From positions 1 through 64,000 of the forward strand of contig JACPFJ010000009.1 in NCBI GenBank assembly GCA_016182975.1: a stretch of 64,000 nucleotides of DNA, read 5' to 3'. The translations under genes and the position numbers were made by a program. Source of the stretch: Deltaproteobacteria bacterium (GTDB lineage Bacteria > Desulfobacterota > Desulfuromonadia > Geobacterales > Pseudopelobacteraceae). The notes beneath the pieces were generated by a model. That model did not search any database. It worked only from the letters and a program-made list of their open reading frames with translations, and was not told the DNA's origin. Below, one piece after another: positions 10,690 to 21,710 of the stretch (positions are counted from its first letter, which is position 1; each line of letters begins with the position of its first letter).

Positions 10690-10720
10690 GAAAGGCGAAG
10701 CGCGAGCTTCGCCTTTTTGT
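10690..10720 (+). terminator. Rho-independent terminator after pnp
   Basis: aaggcgaagc-gcga-gcttcgcctttttg. Confidence 0.8.
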
Positions 10721-10849
10721 GTATGGTGCAGCGGGGATCATTCCTGAAATGCGTTGTGGAATCGGGGCATGCATGATAATATTACAAAAATTAATCAGGA
10801 TGGATAACCCTCCATCCGCAACCAACCCTGCATATTCGGAGGAGATGAG

Positions 10850-11809
10850 ATGAAACATAGATTGTTCCGCATGTCGGTTCTGTTCGTGATCGCCCTGCTG
10901 GTGGGCATGACCTTCCAGGCCGTGAACGCCGAGGCGCGCGCCGGAGGTGGCGGCTCCGGTGGCAGCCGCGGTTCCCGCAGCTATTCCCGTCCCGCTTCAC
11001 CTCCCTCGCAGTCCAACACCTATCGGCAGGCGGCGCCCCAGCAGCAAAGGCCAGCCATGCAGTCGCCGCTCCAGTCTTCCGGCGGCGGTTTCCTGCGCAG
11101 CATGGCCGGCGGCCTGGTGGGCGGCATGCTGGGCGGCATGCTGTTCCGCAGCCTCGGCTTCGCCGGAGGCGGCGGATTGGGCGGGGGCGGCATCGGCCTG
11201 TTCGAGATCCTGCTGATCGGCGGCATCATCTACTTCATCTACCGGATGGTGAAACGGAAGCGGGAAGAGACCCCGGCGTACCAGAATGTCTCCAACATGG
11301 AGAGCTACCGCGAGCCGATACAGTATCAGCCGGAGCCGCCGGCCTATGCCGGTGGATACGACGACGTGGCGACCGGGCTGGCCCACGTCCGGCAGATGGA
11401 CCCTGCCTTCGACGAACAGCGCTTCAGCGACACGGTCATGGACATCTTCTTCAAGATCCAGGGTGCCTGGATGAACCGGGACCTGGCCCCGGTGACCGGC
11501 CTTTTAACGCAGGAGATGCGGCAGGTTTTTCAGGGGGATGTAGAACGTCTCCTGCGGGAGCGCAGGATCAACCGGCTGGAGAACATCGCCGTGCGCAAGG
11601 TGGAGATCGCCGAGGTCTGGCAGGAGGCGGGTCAGGACTACGTCACCGCCCTGATCTACGCCAACCTGCTGGACTATACCACAGACGACGCCAGCGGCCA
11701 TGTGGTCGAGGGGAGCAAGACCGAGCCGGTGAAGTTCGAGGAATACTGGACATTCACCAGACCGGTGGGTAACAACCCCTGGCGTCTCTCGGCGATCAAC
11801 CAGAAGTAG
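10850..11809 (+). CDS. Tim44-like domain membrane protein
   Basis: Signal/TM, Gly-rich linker, FFKIQGAWMNRDLAPVTGLLTQEMRQVFQ and C-terminal Tim44-like fold. Confidence 0.75.
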   Translation: MKHRLFRMSVLFVIALLVGMTFQAVNAEARAGGGGSGGSRGSRSYSRPASPPSQSNTYRQAAPQQQRPAMQSPLQSSGGGFLRSMAGGLVGGMLGGMLFRSLGFAGGGGLGGGGIGLFEILLIGGIIYFIYRMVKRKREETPAYQNVSNMESYREPIQYQPEPPAYAGGYDDVATGLAHVRQMDPAFDEQRFSDTVMDIFFKIQGAWMNRDLAPVTGLLTQEMRQVFQGDVERLLRERRINRLENIAVRKVEIAEVWQEAGQDYVTALIYANLLDYTTDDASGHVVEGSKTEPVKFEEYWTFTRPVGNNPWRLSAINQK

Positions 11810-11811
11810 TA

Positions 11812-11846
11812 TTCTAGCCGCTAGCCGCTAGTTGCTAGCAGCTGCA
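11812..11846. repeat. Tandem 7-mers (gctagcc-type)
   Basis: tctagcc|gctagcc|gctagtt|gctagca|gctgcaa. Confidence 0.75.
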
Positions 11847-11851
11847 AGACA

Positions 11852-11916
11852 GAGGCGGTCTCGGCCGCCAACTCGTCAGAGACCGCCAGCGCCTTCACGC
11901 CGGCGGTCTCTTTTTT
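11852..11916 (+). promoter_or_regulatory. Terminator hairpin with a competing upstream segment (possible attenuator)
   Basis: gaggcggtctc (11852-11862), gagaccgcc (11879-11887), ggcggtctc (11902-11910) then T6. Confidence 0.5.
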
Positions 11917-12033
11917 ATCCGGTCCGGGCCTTGAGGCCGGTGGCGCTTTCGAGCAGGCGTATTCCCTTGGTCAAGTTTGGTGGTATCCTTCTATGTACTC
12001 AAAACTTCTCGCCACACGACAAAGGCGCATGAC

Positions 12034-13353
12034 ATGCGGATTACTATGCGCATTCGTCTGACACTCACTCAGAAACTGATCATCAGTTTTGCTTTCAACG
12101 GCATCTGCATGGTCGCCGCCCTGGTGTACGCCATCTCCGGACTCGGCACCATGCGCCGCACGGCCGACGACATCGCCCGCAACGATCTGGCCGCGGCCAC
12201 GGCCGCCATTGCCATGCGGGACACCATGCTGGCCCAGGAGCGCACCGCCAGGCGGTTCCTGATCCTCAGGCTGCCCGAGTTGAGGGAAATGCACGGGCGG
12301 CAGGCCGACACGTTCCTGCGGACCATGGCCACCATTCAGCAGCACACCGATGTGGCCGGGGTCAGCGAACTGAAGGCGAGCTATGCCTCCTACGGCACTC
12401 TCACTGCACGGATGTTTGCCGGGGGGGCAGTTGACGAGGCGGCCATGAAACGCGCCGCCGAACGGGTGGAGACCGCCATTGAAAAGGTCCGCTCCGAGCA
12501 GCAGAAGGTTCTGGAGAGCAAACTCGGCGTTGCCGGGGAACGCGAGTCGCGCACCGCGGCCTGGGCGCTCGGCCTGGCCTTCTCCGGCGTCACCCTGGCG
12601 ATCGGGGTGGCGGCGCTCCTGGTCTACTCCTTCTCCTCCTCCATCGGCAAGCTGCAGCGGGCCACGCATCGCATCGCGGCCGGCGATTTCGACCATGACC
12701 CGGCCATCCCGCCGGGGGACGAGATCGGCTCCCTGTCCGAGGACTTCATGCATATGGCGCAGCGGCTCAAGGAGCTGGAGCAGATCAGCCTGGACGCCAG
12801 CCCCCTGACACGTCTGCCCGGCAACATCGCCATCGAGCGCTCCATCAACAGGCGCCTGCGCGAAGGTATCCCATTTGCCATGTGCTACCTGGATCTGGAC
12901 AACTTCAAGTCCTACAACGACCGCTACGGCTACATCAAGGCCAGCGAGCTGATCAAGCAGTCCGGCGAGCTGATCCACAACGCCGTCAGGCGCCTGAACG
13001 ACCCGGACGCCTTCGTGGGGCACATCGGCGGCGACGACTTTGTCGTCATCATCGACGCCAAACTCGCAAAAGCGGCTTGCCAGTCGATCATCCAGAACTT
13101 CGACGCCATGATCCCGGCCTACTACTCCGAAGAGGACCGCGCGGCCGGCGCCATTGATGGGGTCGACCGCTATGGCGTGCCCCGCCGTTTTCCACTGCTC
13201 TCCATATCCATCGCGGTCTTGAGTTGCCAACCGGGCAGGTACGCCAGCGCGGCCGAGATCGCCACGGCCGCGGCCGCTGTCAAGGACCGCGTCAAGGAAT
13301 CATCGGGAAGCAACTACATCATCGTCAGGGAGGCGGGCAGCGGTGAGGCGTGA
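12034..13353 (+). CDS. Membrane protein with HAMP and degenerate GGDEF-like domain
   Basis: Two TM segments; LPGNIAIERSINRRL…CYLDLDNFKSYNDRYGY…HIGGDDFVVII. Confidence 0.75.
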   Translation: MRITMRIRLTLTQKLIISFAFNGICMVAALVYAISGLGTMRRTADDIARNDLAAATAAIAMRDTMLAQERTARRFLILRLPELREMHGRQADTFLRTMATIQQHTDVAGVSELKASYASYGTLTARMFAGGAVDEAAMKRAAERVETAIEKVRSEQQKVLESKLGVAGERESRTAAWALGLAFSGVTLAIGVAALLVYSFSSSIGKLQRATHRIAAGDFDHDPAIPPGDEIGSLSEDFMHMAQRLKELEQISLDASPLTRLPGNIAIERSINRRLREGIPFAMCYLDLDNFKSYNDRYGYIKASELIKQSGELIHNAVRRLNDPDAFVGHIGGDDFVVIIDAKLAKAACQSIIQNFDAMIPAYYSEEDRAAGAIDGVDRYGVPRRFPLLSISIAVLSCQPGRYASAAEIATAAAAVKDRVKESSGSNYIIVREAGSGEA

Positions 13354-13864
13354 GCGGATCATAACCAACGTGTTGCTTGTATTGCTGCTGTTCTCCGGCG
13401 GCTGCGGCACTATCGCAGGCAAACCGTCATTAATGTTTGCGCCTCCCGAGCAGAAACGCAAGTTGGCGTCGGCGCTGGAATTCCTGCGGGCGGGGAACGA
13501 GAAGCAGGCGCGCGAGGTGCTGGAACAGGTCACTGTGGCGCCTCCCCTCGGAGGGGTGACGGACGAGGCCATCTTTCGCCTGGCGCTGCTGCACCTGGGC
13601 GACGGCGGTAAGGACGCCGCACGGTCCCGGGCGCTGCTGGAACGCCTGAAGGGCGAATTCCCCGCCAGTCCCTGGACCCATCAAGCTGCGCCGCTGATCT
13701 CGTACCTGGCCGGCGCCAAAACCCTCCGCGACAGGGATGGAAGAGAGCTGAAGGCCCTGCGCGATCTCAACCTCTCGCTCACGCGTGACAACAGGGAACT
13801 GCGACAGAGCATCGAGCGGCTGAAGAGTCTGGACCTGGAATTGGAGCGGAAGATGAGGCGCTGA
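13343..13864 (+). CDS. Small putative lipoprotein, coiled coil
   Basis: GTG start; VLLLFSGGCGTIAG lipobox-like; helical C-terminus. Confidence 0.6.
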   Translation: MRRERIITNVLLVLLLFSGGCGTIAGKPSLMFAPPEQKRKLASALEFLRAGNEKQAREVLEQVTVAPPLGGVTDEAIFRLALLHLGDGGKDAARSRALLERLKGEFPASPWTHQAAPLISYLAGAKTLRDRDGRELKALRDLNLSLTRDNRELRQSIERLKSLDLELERKMRR

Positions 13865-13873
13865 TAAACCTTC

Positions 13874-14998
13874 CTACTTTTTTTTGTCCCGTTTCTCCCC
13901 CTGCCTGTACCCCTCCAGAAATTTCCTCTTGTACTCCATGAAGCGCCCATTAGCGATCGCCTCGCGGATCTCCTCCATCATTTTCAGGTAAAAATGCACG
14001 TTGTGTATGGCCGAGAGCACCGCCGAGACCACCTCGTTGGCGGCGAAGAGGTGGTGCAGGTAGGCGCGGGTGAAATTGGTGCATGTGTAACATGAACAAC
14101 TGGGGTCTATGGGATAGAAATCGCGCTTGAAGTTCTTGTTGGTCAGCCTGATTCGGCCGCGCCGGGTGAAGAGGGTGGCGCTCCTGGCGTAGCGGGTGGG
14201 GATGACGCAGTCGAACATGTCCATGCCCCGCTCCACGCTCTCGAGGATGTCCTCCGGAAGGCCTACCCCCATCAGGTAACGCGGTTTGTTTTCCGGCAGG
14301 TGCGGCGCGGTCCACCCCACCACCCGCTTCAGCAGTTCCAGCCCTTCTCCGACGCTGACCCCGCCGATGGCGTAGCCGGGCAGATCGAGCCTGCTCATCT
14401 CCCGGGCGCACATCACCCTCAACTCCTCATAGACGCTCCCCTGTACGATCCCGAACAGCGCCTGCCCCGTGCCGCTCTGGGCCTTTTGGCACTCCATCAG
14501 CCAGCGGATGGTCTTTCGCGTGGACTGCTCTGCGTAGCCCCTGTCGCAGGGGTAGGGGATGCACTCGTCAAAGGCCATGATGATGTCGGCCCCCAGGTCC
14601 TGCTGGATGCGGATTGCCGTGGCCGGATCGAGGTAGATCTCCTCGCCGGTGATCTCGTGTTTGAAGAATACCCCCTCCTCTGTGATGCGCTTGTTGGGCA
14701 GGGAGAAGACCTGGAACCCGCCGGAATCGGTCAGGATCGGCTTGTCCCAGGCCATGAATCTGTGCAGGCCGCCGGCCTTCTTGACCAGCCCCTCGCCCGG
14801 TTGAAGATGCAGGTGGTAGGTGTTAGAGAGGATGATACGGGCGCCGGTTTCCTCGATCTGCGCCGGGGTGAGCGGCTTCATGGCGCCGTGGGTGGCCACC
14901 GGCATGAAGATCGGCGTAGGGATCTCGCCGTGCGCGGTCGTGAGTACGCCCAGCCGGGCGGCGCTCTGTTTGTCTTTCTTGAGGAGTCTGAATTCCAT
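13874..14998 (-). CDS. tgt: Queuine tRNA-ribosyltransferase
   Basis: MPVATHGAMKPLTPAQIEETGARIILSNTYHLHLQPGEGLVKKAGGLHRFM…DSGGFQVFSL…CSCYTC zinc site. Confidence 0.96.
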   Translation of the reverse strand: MEFRLLKKDKQSAARLGVLTTAHGEIPTPIFMPVATHGAMKPLTPAQIEETGARIILSNTYHLHLQPGEGLVKKAGGLHRFMAWDKPILTDSGGFQVFSLPNKRITEEGVFFKHEITGEEIYLDPATAIRIQQDLGADIIMAFDECIPYPCDRGYAEQSTRKTIRWLMECQKAQSGTGQALFGIVQGSVYEELRVMCAREMSRLDLPGYAIGGVSVGEGLELLKRVVGWTAPHLPENKPRYLMGVGLPEDILESVERGMDMFDCVIPTRYARSATLFTRRGRIRLTNKNFKRDFYPIDPSCSCYTCTNFTRAYLHHLFAANEVVSAVLSAIHNVHFYLKMMEEIREAIANGRFMEYKRKFLEGYRQGEKRDKKK

Positions 14999-15028
14999 AA
15001 TATCTCCAATTAAATATGAATTCGAAAA

Positions 15029-15060
15029 GACCTCCTGGGTTTTGAAAACCTCGGAGGGCT
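15029..15060. repeat. Palindromic repeat, copy 1 of 3
   Basis: agacctcctgggttttgaaaacctcggagggct. Confidence 0.75.
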
Positions 15061-15416
15061 GCCATGATACAACGTTACTAACAGAATGATTGATTAAATG
15101 CAATCCCGCAGCAGTGCTTTGTCCGCGGCATTTCTATTTGTATCCTGTATACGGAATTTTGTTGCAATTTGTTATAACGGCGTTTAGTATGCCCTGTCGG
15201 AAGCGCACATATAGAGCAGCAAATGCGCGGCAACAATTGTTATCGGATGCATCTATTGGAAATACACTATAAGGAGGATGGTATGCAGGTTGTCAACAGG
15301 TTACGCTGGCGCGGCCCCCCTCGGCATAGTTAGCCACCACTCTTCTCGGCTTTTCGGAACACTCCCCGCTTCATATTTATTTTGTTGTCTCACATTCTTG
15401 AAAAGGAGGGAAAGCT

Positions 15417-16082
15417 ATGCAACTATTCACGTCATCCATCGGCAGAAAGATCCTGATGGCGATCACCGGCCTGGGTATGGTCATGTTCGTCATCGTCCAT
15501 CTGCTCGGCAACTCCTCGATCTTTGCCGGTCCCGGAGGCCTCAACACGTACGCCGAGCACCTTCACAGCATGCCGTTGCCCATCATCGCCGGGTTCCGCA
15601 TCGCCATGCTGGTGTTTATCTGCGTTCACATCTGGTTCGGCATTCAACTGACCATCGAGAACCGCGGCGGCCGTCCCCAGCAGTACGCCGTCAAGGCCTG
15701 TCAAAAGGCCAGCTTCGCCAGCGAGAACATGATCTGGACCGGCGCGCTGCTGCTGCTCTTCATCGTCTACCACCTGCTGCAGTTCACCTTCAGGGTGACC
15801 CCCGAAGTGGCGGGTTTCGCCGGGCAGATGCCGGGCAATGTGTTCGGCATGGTGGTCACCAGCTTCAAGAACTTCTTTATTACCTTCATCTATGCCGGCG
15901 CCATGGTCACCCTGTTCCTGCACCTGACCCACGGTATCCAGAGCTTCTTCCAGACCATGGGGTGGAGCAACGACTGTGTGCAGCCAGGAATCACCAAGAC
16001 AGGCACGTTGGTTGCGCTGATCCTGTTCCTGGGCTATGTTGCCATCCCGCTGACAATTTTTGCCGGAATTCTGAAAGGTTAA
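15417..16082 (+). CDS. Succinate dehydrogenase/fumarate reductase cytochrome b subunit
   Basis: TM protein [32 protein letters not shown]…, followed by flavoprotein and Fe-S genes. Confidence 0.92.
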   Translation: MQLFTSSIGRKILMAITGLGMVMFVIVHLLGNSSIFAGPGGLNTYAEHLHSMPLPIIAGFRIAMLVFICVHIWFGIQLTIENRGGRPQQYAVKACQKASFASENMIWTGALLLLFIVYHLLQFTFRVTPEVAGFAGQMPGNVFGMVVTSFKNFFITFIYAGAMVTLFLHLTHGIQSFFQTMGWSNDCVQPGITKTGTLVALILFLGYVAIPLTIFAGILKG

Positions 16083-16092
16083 GGGGGTTAAC

Positions 16093-18005
16093 GTGATACT
16101 AGATGGAAAATGTCCTACCGGACCTATTGAAAAGACCTGGGACAAGCACCGCTTCGACCTGAAGCTGGTCAATCCCGCCAACAAGCGCAAATACAATGTC
16201 ATCGTGGTCGGAACCGGCCTGGCCGGCGGCGCCGCCGCCGCTTCGCTGGGTGAACTGGGTTACAACGTGCAGGCCTTCTGCTACCAGGACTCGCCCCGCC
16301 GCGCCCATTCCATCGCCGCCCAGGGCGGCATCAACGCCGCCAAGAACTATCCCAATGATGGCGACTCCATCTACCGCCTTTTCTACGATACCATCAAGGG
16401 GGGCGACTTCCGCGCCCGTGAGGCCGACGTCTGGCGTCTGGCCCAGGTCTCCAACAACATCATCGACCAGTGCGTTGCCCAGGGCGTGCCCTTTGCCCGT
16501 GACTACGCCGGCTACCTGGACAACCGCTCCTTCGGTGGCGCCCAGGTCTCCCGCACCTTTTTCGCCCGCGGCCAGACCGGTCAGCAGCTCCTCCTGGGCG
16601 CCTACTCGGCCCTGTCCCGCCAGATCAAGGCCGGCACGGTCAAGATGTACGACCGTCGCGAGATGCTCGATCTGGTGGTTGTCGACGGCGTGGCGCGCGG
16701 CATCACGGTGCGCAACCTGGTGACCGGCCAGCTTGAGAGCTACGCGGCTGACGCGGTCTGCCTCTGCACAGGCGGTTATGTCAACGTATTCTACCTCTCC
16801 ACCAATGCCATGGGCTGCTCGGTCACGGCCAACTGGAAGGCCCACAAGAAGGGCGCCTACTTCGCCAATCCCTGCTATACCCAGATCCACCCGACCTGCA
16901 TCCCCCAGGCCGGCGACTATCAGTCCAAGCTGACCCTGATGTCCGAGTCGCTGCGCAACGATGGTCGTGTCTGGGTTCCCAAGAAGAAGGAAGACTGCGG
17001 CAAGCATCCCAACGAGGTTCCGGAGGATGCCCGCGATTACTACCTGGAGCGCAAGTACCCATCCTACGGCAACCTGGCACCGCGAGACATCGCCTCCCGC
17101 GCTGCCAAGGAGCAGTGTGACGACGGTCGCGGCGTCGGCCCCGGCGGTCGCGGCGTATACCTGGATTTTGCCGACTCGATCAAGCGCCTGGGTGAGGACA
17201 CCATTCGTGAGCGTTACGGCAACCTGTTCGAGATGTACGAGAAAATCACCGACGAAAACGGCTACAAACGGCCGATGCGTATGTATCCCGCCCCGCACTA
17301 TGCCATGGGCGGCCTGTGGGTGGATTATAACCTGATGAGTAACGTCCCCGGTCTGTTCGTGCTGGGCGAGGCCAACTTCTCCGTCCACGGCGCCAACCGT
17401 CTGGGCGCTTCAGCCCTGATGCAGGGTCTGGCCGACGGCTATTTCGTCATCCCCTACACCATCGGCGGCTATCTGGCCACGGTCAAGCCGGGCCAGGTCA
17501 AGACGGACAACCCCGAGTTCAAAAAATGCGAAGAGGATGTCAAGGCCGAGCAGAACAAGCTGCTTGGCATTAACGGCAAAAAGACCGTTTTTGAGTTCAT
17601 GCGTGAGTTGGGGCACCTGATGTGGGAAAACTGCGGCATGGCCCGCACCAAGGAGTCGCTGGAGATAAACCTCAAGAAGATTCCTGCCCTGCGCGAGGAG
17701 TTCTGGAAGAATGTCAAGGTCACCGGTTCCGGCGCCGAGTTGAATCAGCAACTGGAGAATGCCGGCCGCACGGCCGACTTCCTGGAGTTCGGAGAGCTGC
17801 TCTGCCGGGACGCCCTGCACCGCAACGAGTCCTGCGGTGGTCATTTCCGCGTTGAGTATCAGGATGCGGGCGAGGCGCAGCGTGACGATGCCAACTTCTG
17901 TTACGTCGGCGCCTGGGAGTACAAGGGCCTGGAAAAAGAGCCCGAGCTGCACAAGGAGCCGTTGAAGTTCGAGAACGTACATCTGGCCGTAAGGAGCTAC
18001 AAATA

Positions 18006-18006
<1 letters not shown>
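16093..18006 (+). CDS. Succinate dehydrogenase/fumarate reductase flavoprotein subunit (GTG start)
   Basis: [23 protein letters not shown]…[18 protein letters not shown]…[20 protein letters not shown]. Confidence 0.95.
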
Positions 18007-18761
<755 letters not shown>

Positions 18762-18787
18762 CGGCAGTTTGCATGTGATGTAGTTTC

Positions 18788-18822
18788 AGGGGGAGCTAGA
18801 TAACGCTCCCCCTTTTTTTTGC
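18788..18822 (+). terminator. Rho-independent terminator
   Basis: agggggagc-tagataac-gctccccctttttttt. Confidence 0.85.
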
Positions 18823-18921
18823 TCACATTTCTTCACGATTGCGCCACACGATCTTCATCTTTTGCTGTTATACAGGTGTCCACCCGCCGCAGGCGGTAAC
18901 GCAGCACCGAAAGGAGTATGC

Positions 18922-19623
18922 ATGGGAGTGGTGATTGCCGAACATGTACGCAAGATCTACCGCGCTGGCGAGACGGAAGTGGAGGCGCTGAGGGGGGTCA
19001 GTTTCGAGATCGCAGCGGCCTCCTTCGTGTCGTTTGTCGGGCCGTCCGGCAGCGGAAAGACCACGCTCCTCAACCTGATCGGCTGCCTGGATACCCCCTC
19101 GGCCGGCCGGCTCACGGTTTGCGGCACCGACGTGTCCACACTGGGCCGCAGCGCCGGCGCCGGGTTTCGCGGCCAGGAGATCGGCTTCATCTTTCAGGAC
19201 TTCAACCTCCTGCCGGTGCTGACGGTGTATGAAAACGTGGAATACCCGCTGCTGATGGTGCGCAAGACCCCCGAGGCACAGCGGCGCGAGCGGGTGCTGC
19301 GCCTCCTGGATGCGGTGGGGATGCTGGAACAGAAGGACAAGTACCCCGACCAGATCTCCGGCGGCCAGAAGCAGCGTGTGGCCGTGGCGCGTGCCCTGGT
19401 GACCGAACCCAAGCTGGTGCTGGCGGACGAGCCGACCGCCAACCTGGATCACGCCACCGCGGCGCTGGTGATCGCCCTGATGAAGCGGATGCGCGACCAG
19501 TTCAGGACCACCTTCGTCTTTTCCACCCACGATCCGAGGATCGTCGGCGAGGCCGAGATCATCCACACCCTGGAAGACGGGGAGCTGACGGGAAGCACGT
19601 CGCAAGGGGGCGCCAATGGGTAA
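18922..19623 (+). CDS. ABC transporter ATP-binding protein (LolD/MacB-like)
   Basis: [43 protein letters not shown]. Confidence 0.92.
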   Translation: MGVVIAEHVRKIYRAGETEVEALRGVSFEIAAASFVSFVGPSGSGKTTLLNLIGCLDTPSAGRLTVCGTDVSTLGRSAGAGFRGQEIGFIFQDFNLLPVLTVYENVEYPLLMVRKTPEAQRRERVLRLLDAVGMLEQKDKYPDQISGGQKQRVAVARALVTEPKLVLADEPTANLDHATAALVIALMKRMRDQFRTTFVFSTHDPRIVGEAEIIHTLEDGELTGSTSQGGANG

Positions 19624-20854
19624 GATCATCAAGATCGCCGTCAGGAACCTGCTGCGCTACAAACGGCGCACGCTTTTGACCGCCACCCTGGTGACACTGG
19701 GTGTGGTCTTCGTGCTGGTCTTCACCTCGATAGCCGGCTCGTTCAAGCAGATGATGATCGGCCAGATCACCGACTCGATGCTCGGGCAGATACAGGTGCA
19801 TCGCCATGGATACGTGGCGGCCATCGAGAATCTGCCGCTCAACATGAACCTCAAGCCCCAGGCCTATGGCCGGCTTGAGGAGATCATCCGGCAACAACCG
19901 GAGGTGGCGGCCTACTCGCCGCGCATCAAGTTCGGCGGCATGTTCAGCAATTTCGCCGAGACCACCAATATCCGCCTTAACGGAGTGGACCCGGCACGGG
20001 AGTTCGCCACCGTGCCGCTCCTGCCGGGGCGCATCACCAGCGGCGCCAAGGCCCTGGACAGGGGGGGGATACTGATACCGGAACTCCTGGCCAAGGGGAT
20101 GAACGTCAAGGTGGGGGATACGGTGGTGATCGTGGCCACCAATCAGAGCGGTTCGGTCAACGGCAAACAGTTCAAGGTGTCCGGCGTGCTGGAGAGCGCC
20201 ACCGGTCCCGGCGGCAGGGACGGCTATGTGCATATCGACGACGCGGCCGAACTCCTGCGCATGGAGCAGCCGGAGATCAGCGAGGTGGCCATCAAGCTGA
20301 AGGATTTCGGCCGGCTGCACAGGGTGGAGAAAAGGCTGGGCGCCGCGCTGAGCGCCGAGTTGAACCCGATGGGCAAGCCGCTCTTCGAGCTGCACACCTG
20401 GGAGAAGCTCTCCCCTTTCTTCAGCATAGCCAAGATGCTGACGCTGCTGACACTGTTCATCAAGGTGATGCTGATCGCCATAGTGCTGGTCAGCATCATG
20501 AACGTGATGGTCATGGCGGTCTACGAGCGGGTGCGCGAGATCGGCACCATCGCCGCCATCGGCACCCCGCCGGCCACGATCCGCGCCATGTTCCTGGTCG
20601 AGGGGCTCTGCCTCGGCCTGTTCGGCGCAATCGCCGGCAACGTGATCGGCACGGTCATCGTGCTGATCGTCAATGCCAGCCGCATCAGCTTCGAGTTCGG
20701 CCGCCAGAGCGGGCTGATACTCAAGGCCCAGGTTTCACCGCCCGATCTTGTTGCAGTCTCGGCCATCGTGGTGGTGGTCTCCATCCTGGCCTCGCTGCAG
20801 CCGGCCTTCAAGGCGTCGCGGATGGAGCCGATCAAGGCGCTCAGGCACGTGTAA
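19616..20854 (+). CDS. ABC transporter permease (FtsX/LolC-E type)
   Basis: N-terminal TM, large periplasmic domain, three C-terminal TM; overlaps ATPase gene. Confidence 0.9.
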   Translation: MGKIIKIAVRNLLRYKRRTLLTATLVTLGVVFVLVFTSIAGSFKQMMIGQITDSMLGQIQVHRHGYVAAIENLPLNMNLKPQAYGRLEEIIRQQPEVAAYSPRIKFGGMFSNFAETTNIRLNGVDPAREFATVPLLPGRITSGAKALDRGGILIPELLAKGMNVKVGDTVVIVATNQSGSVNGKQFKVSGVLESATGPGGRDGYVHIDDAAELLRMEQPEISEVAIKLKDFGRLHRVEKRLGAALSAELNPMGKPLFELHTWEKLSPFFSIAKMLTLLTLFIKVMLIAIVLVSIMNVMVMAVYERVREIGTIAAIGTPPATIRAMFLVEGLCLGLFGAIAGNVIGTVIVLIVNASRISFEFGRQSGLILKAQVSPPDLVAVSAIVVVVSILASLQPAFKASRMEPIKALRHV

Positions 20855-20858
20855 AGAG

Positions 20859-20938
20859 GGTTCTAGGTTCAAGGTTCTAGGTTCGAGGTAAAACCCAAAA
20901 CCTTGAACCTTGAACCTCGAACCTCGAACCTCGAACCC
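20859..20938. repeat. Inverted arms of tandem 7-mers (ggttcta/ggttcga-type)
   Basis: ggttcta|ggttcaa|ggttcta|ggttcga|ggt … aaccttgaaccttgaacctcgaacctcgaacctcgaacc. Confidence 0.9.
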
Positions 20939-20958
20939 CCATCCGACAGGAGTCATAC

Positions 20959-21687
20959 ATGAAATTCGCCATTGCCCTCGCCGCGGTGCTCCTCTACGCC
21001 CTTCCGGCCCTTGCCGTGGACGGGCAGCAGCTGCTGAAACAGATCGACCGCAACCTCAATCCGGAGAGTTACGAGTCCTACCGCAAGCTGATCAACATCG
21101 AGCCGGACGGCAGCAGGAAGGAGTTCACCCTCTACACGGTCAAGAAGGGGAGCGACAAGGTGGCCTCGCTCTTCCTGGCCCCGGCCAGCGACAAGGGGCG
21201 CACCACCCTGCGCCTGGGGGAAAACATGTGGTTGTATATCCCCAACGTGGGCAAGCCGGTGCGGATCACCTCGCTGCAGTCGGTGGTGGGGGGGGTCTTC
21301 AACAACGCCGACATCCTGCAACTGGACTACGACGCCGAGTACATGGTGGAGAAGGTCGAGGACAAGGGGGGCGAGTACCTGCTGCATCTGAAGGCCCGCA
21401 GCGGGAGCGTGGCCTACGAGCGGGTGCGGCTGTGGGCCGGCAAGGCCACGAAGATCCCCTCGAAGATCGAGTGCCTGACCGGGGCCGGCATGCTGATCAA
21501 GACCCTCTACTTCAAGGACGTCAAGGAGTTCGGCGGCGGGATTTCCCGGCCCGCCACGGTGGAGACCGACAGCCCGCTCTACAAGGGGTACAAATCGGTG
21601 ATGCTCTACGCCAAGGTCAGGAAGCGCTCCTTCAAGGACGAGGTCTTCACCCTCACCGCGATGCCGACCCTGGAGTCGTTACGCTAG
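20959..21687 (+). CDS. Outer-membrane lipoprotein-sorting (LolA-like) protein
   Basis: Signal peptide; SYESYRKLINIEPDGSRKEFTLYTVKKGSDKVASLFLAPASDKGRTTLRLGENMWLYIPNVGKPVRI. Confidence 0.8.
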   Translation: MKFAIALAAVLLYALPALAVDGQQLLKQIDRNLNPESYESYRKLINIEPDGSRKEFTLYTVKKGSDKVASLFLAPASDKGRTTLRLGENMWLYIPNVGKPVRITSLQSVVGGVFNNADILQLDYDAEYMVEKVEDKGGEYLLHLKARSGSVAYERVRLWAGKATKIPSKIECLTGAGMLIKTLYFKDVKEFGGGISRPATVETDSPLYKGYKSVMLYAKVRKRSFKDEVFTLTAMPTLESLR

Positions 21688-21710
21688 CGCCACCCCTTTC
21701 CGCCTGCCTC

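Noticed and set aside
15278-16096. 272-aa plus-strand ORF overlapping the cytochrome b gene
   Set aside because: Frame-shadow of the cytochrome b subunit; Arg/His-rich
20910-21690. N-terminal 250 aa of ORF 20910..22988 as part of the barrel protein
   Set aside because: It is the +1-frame shadow of the LolA-like gene; the signal-like sequence and barrel start near 21690-21711
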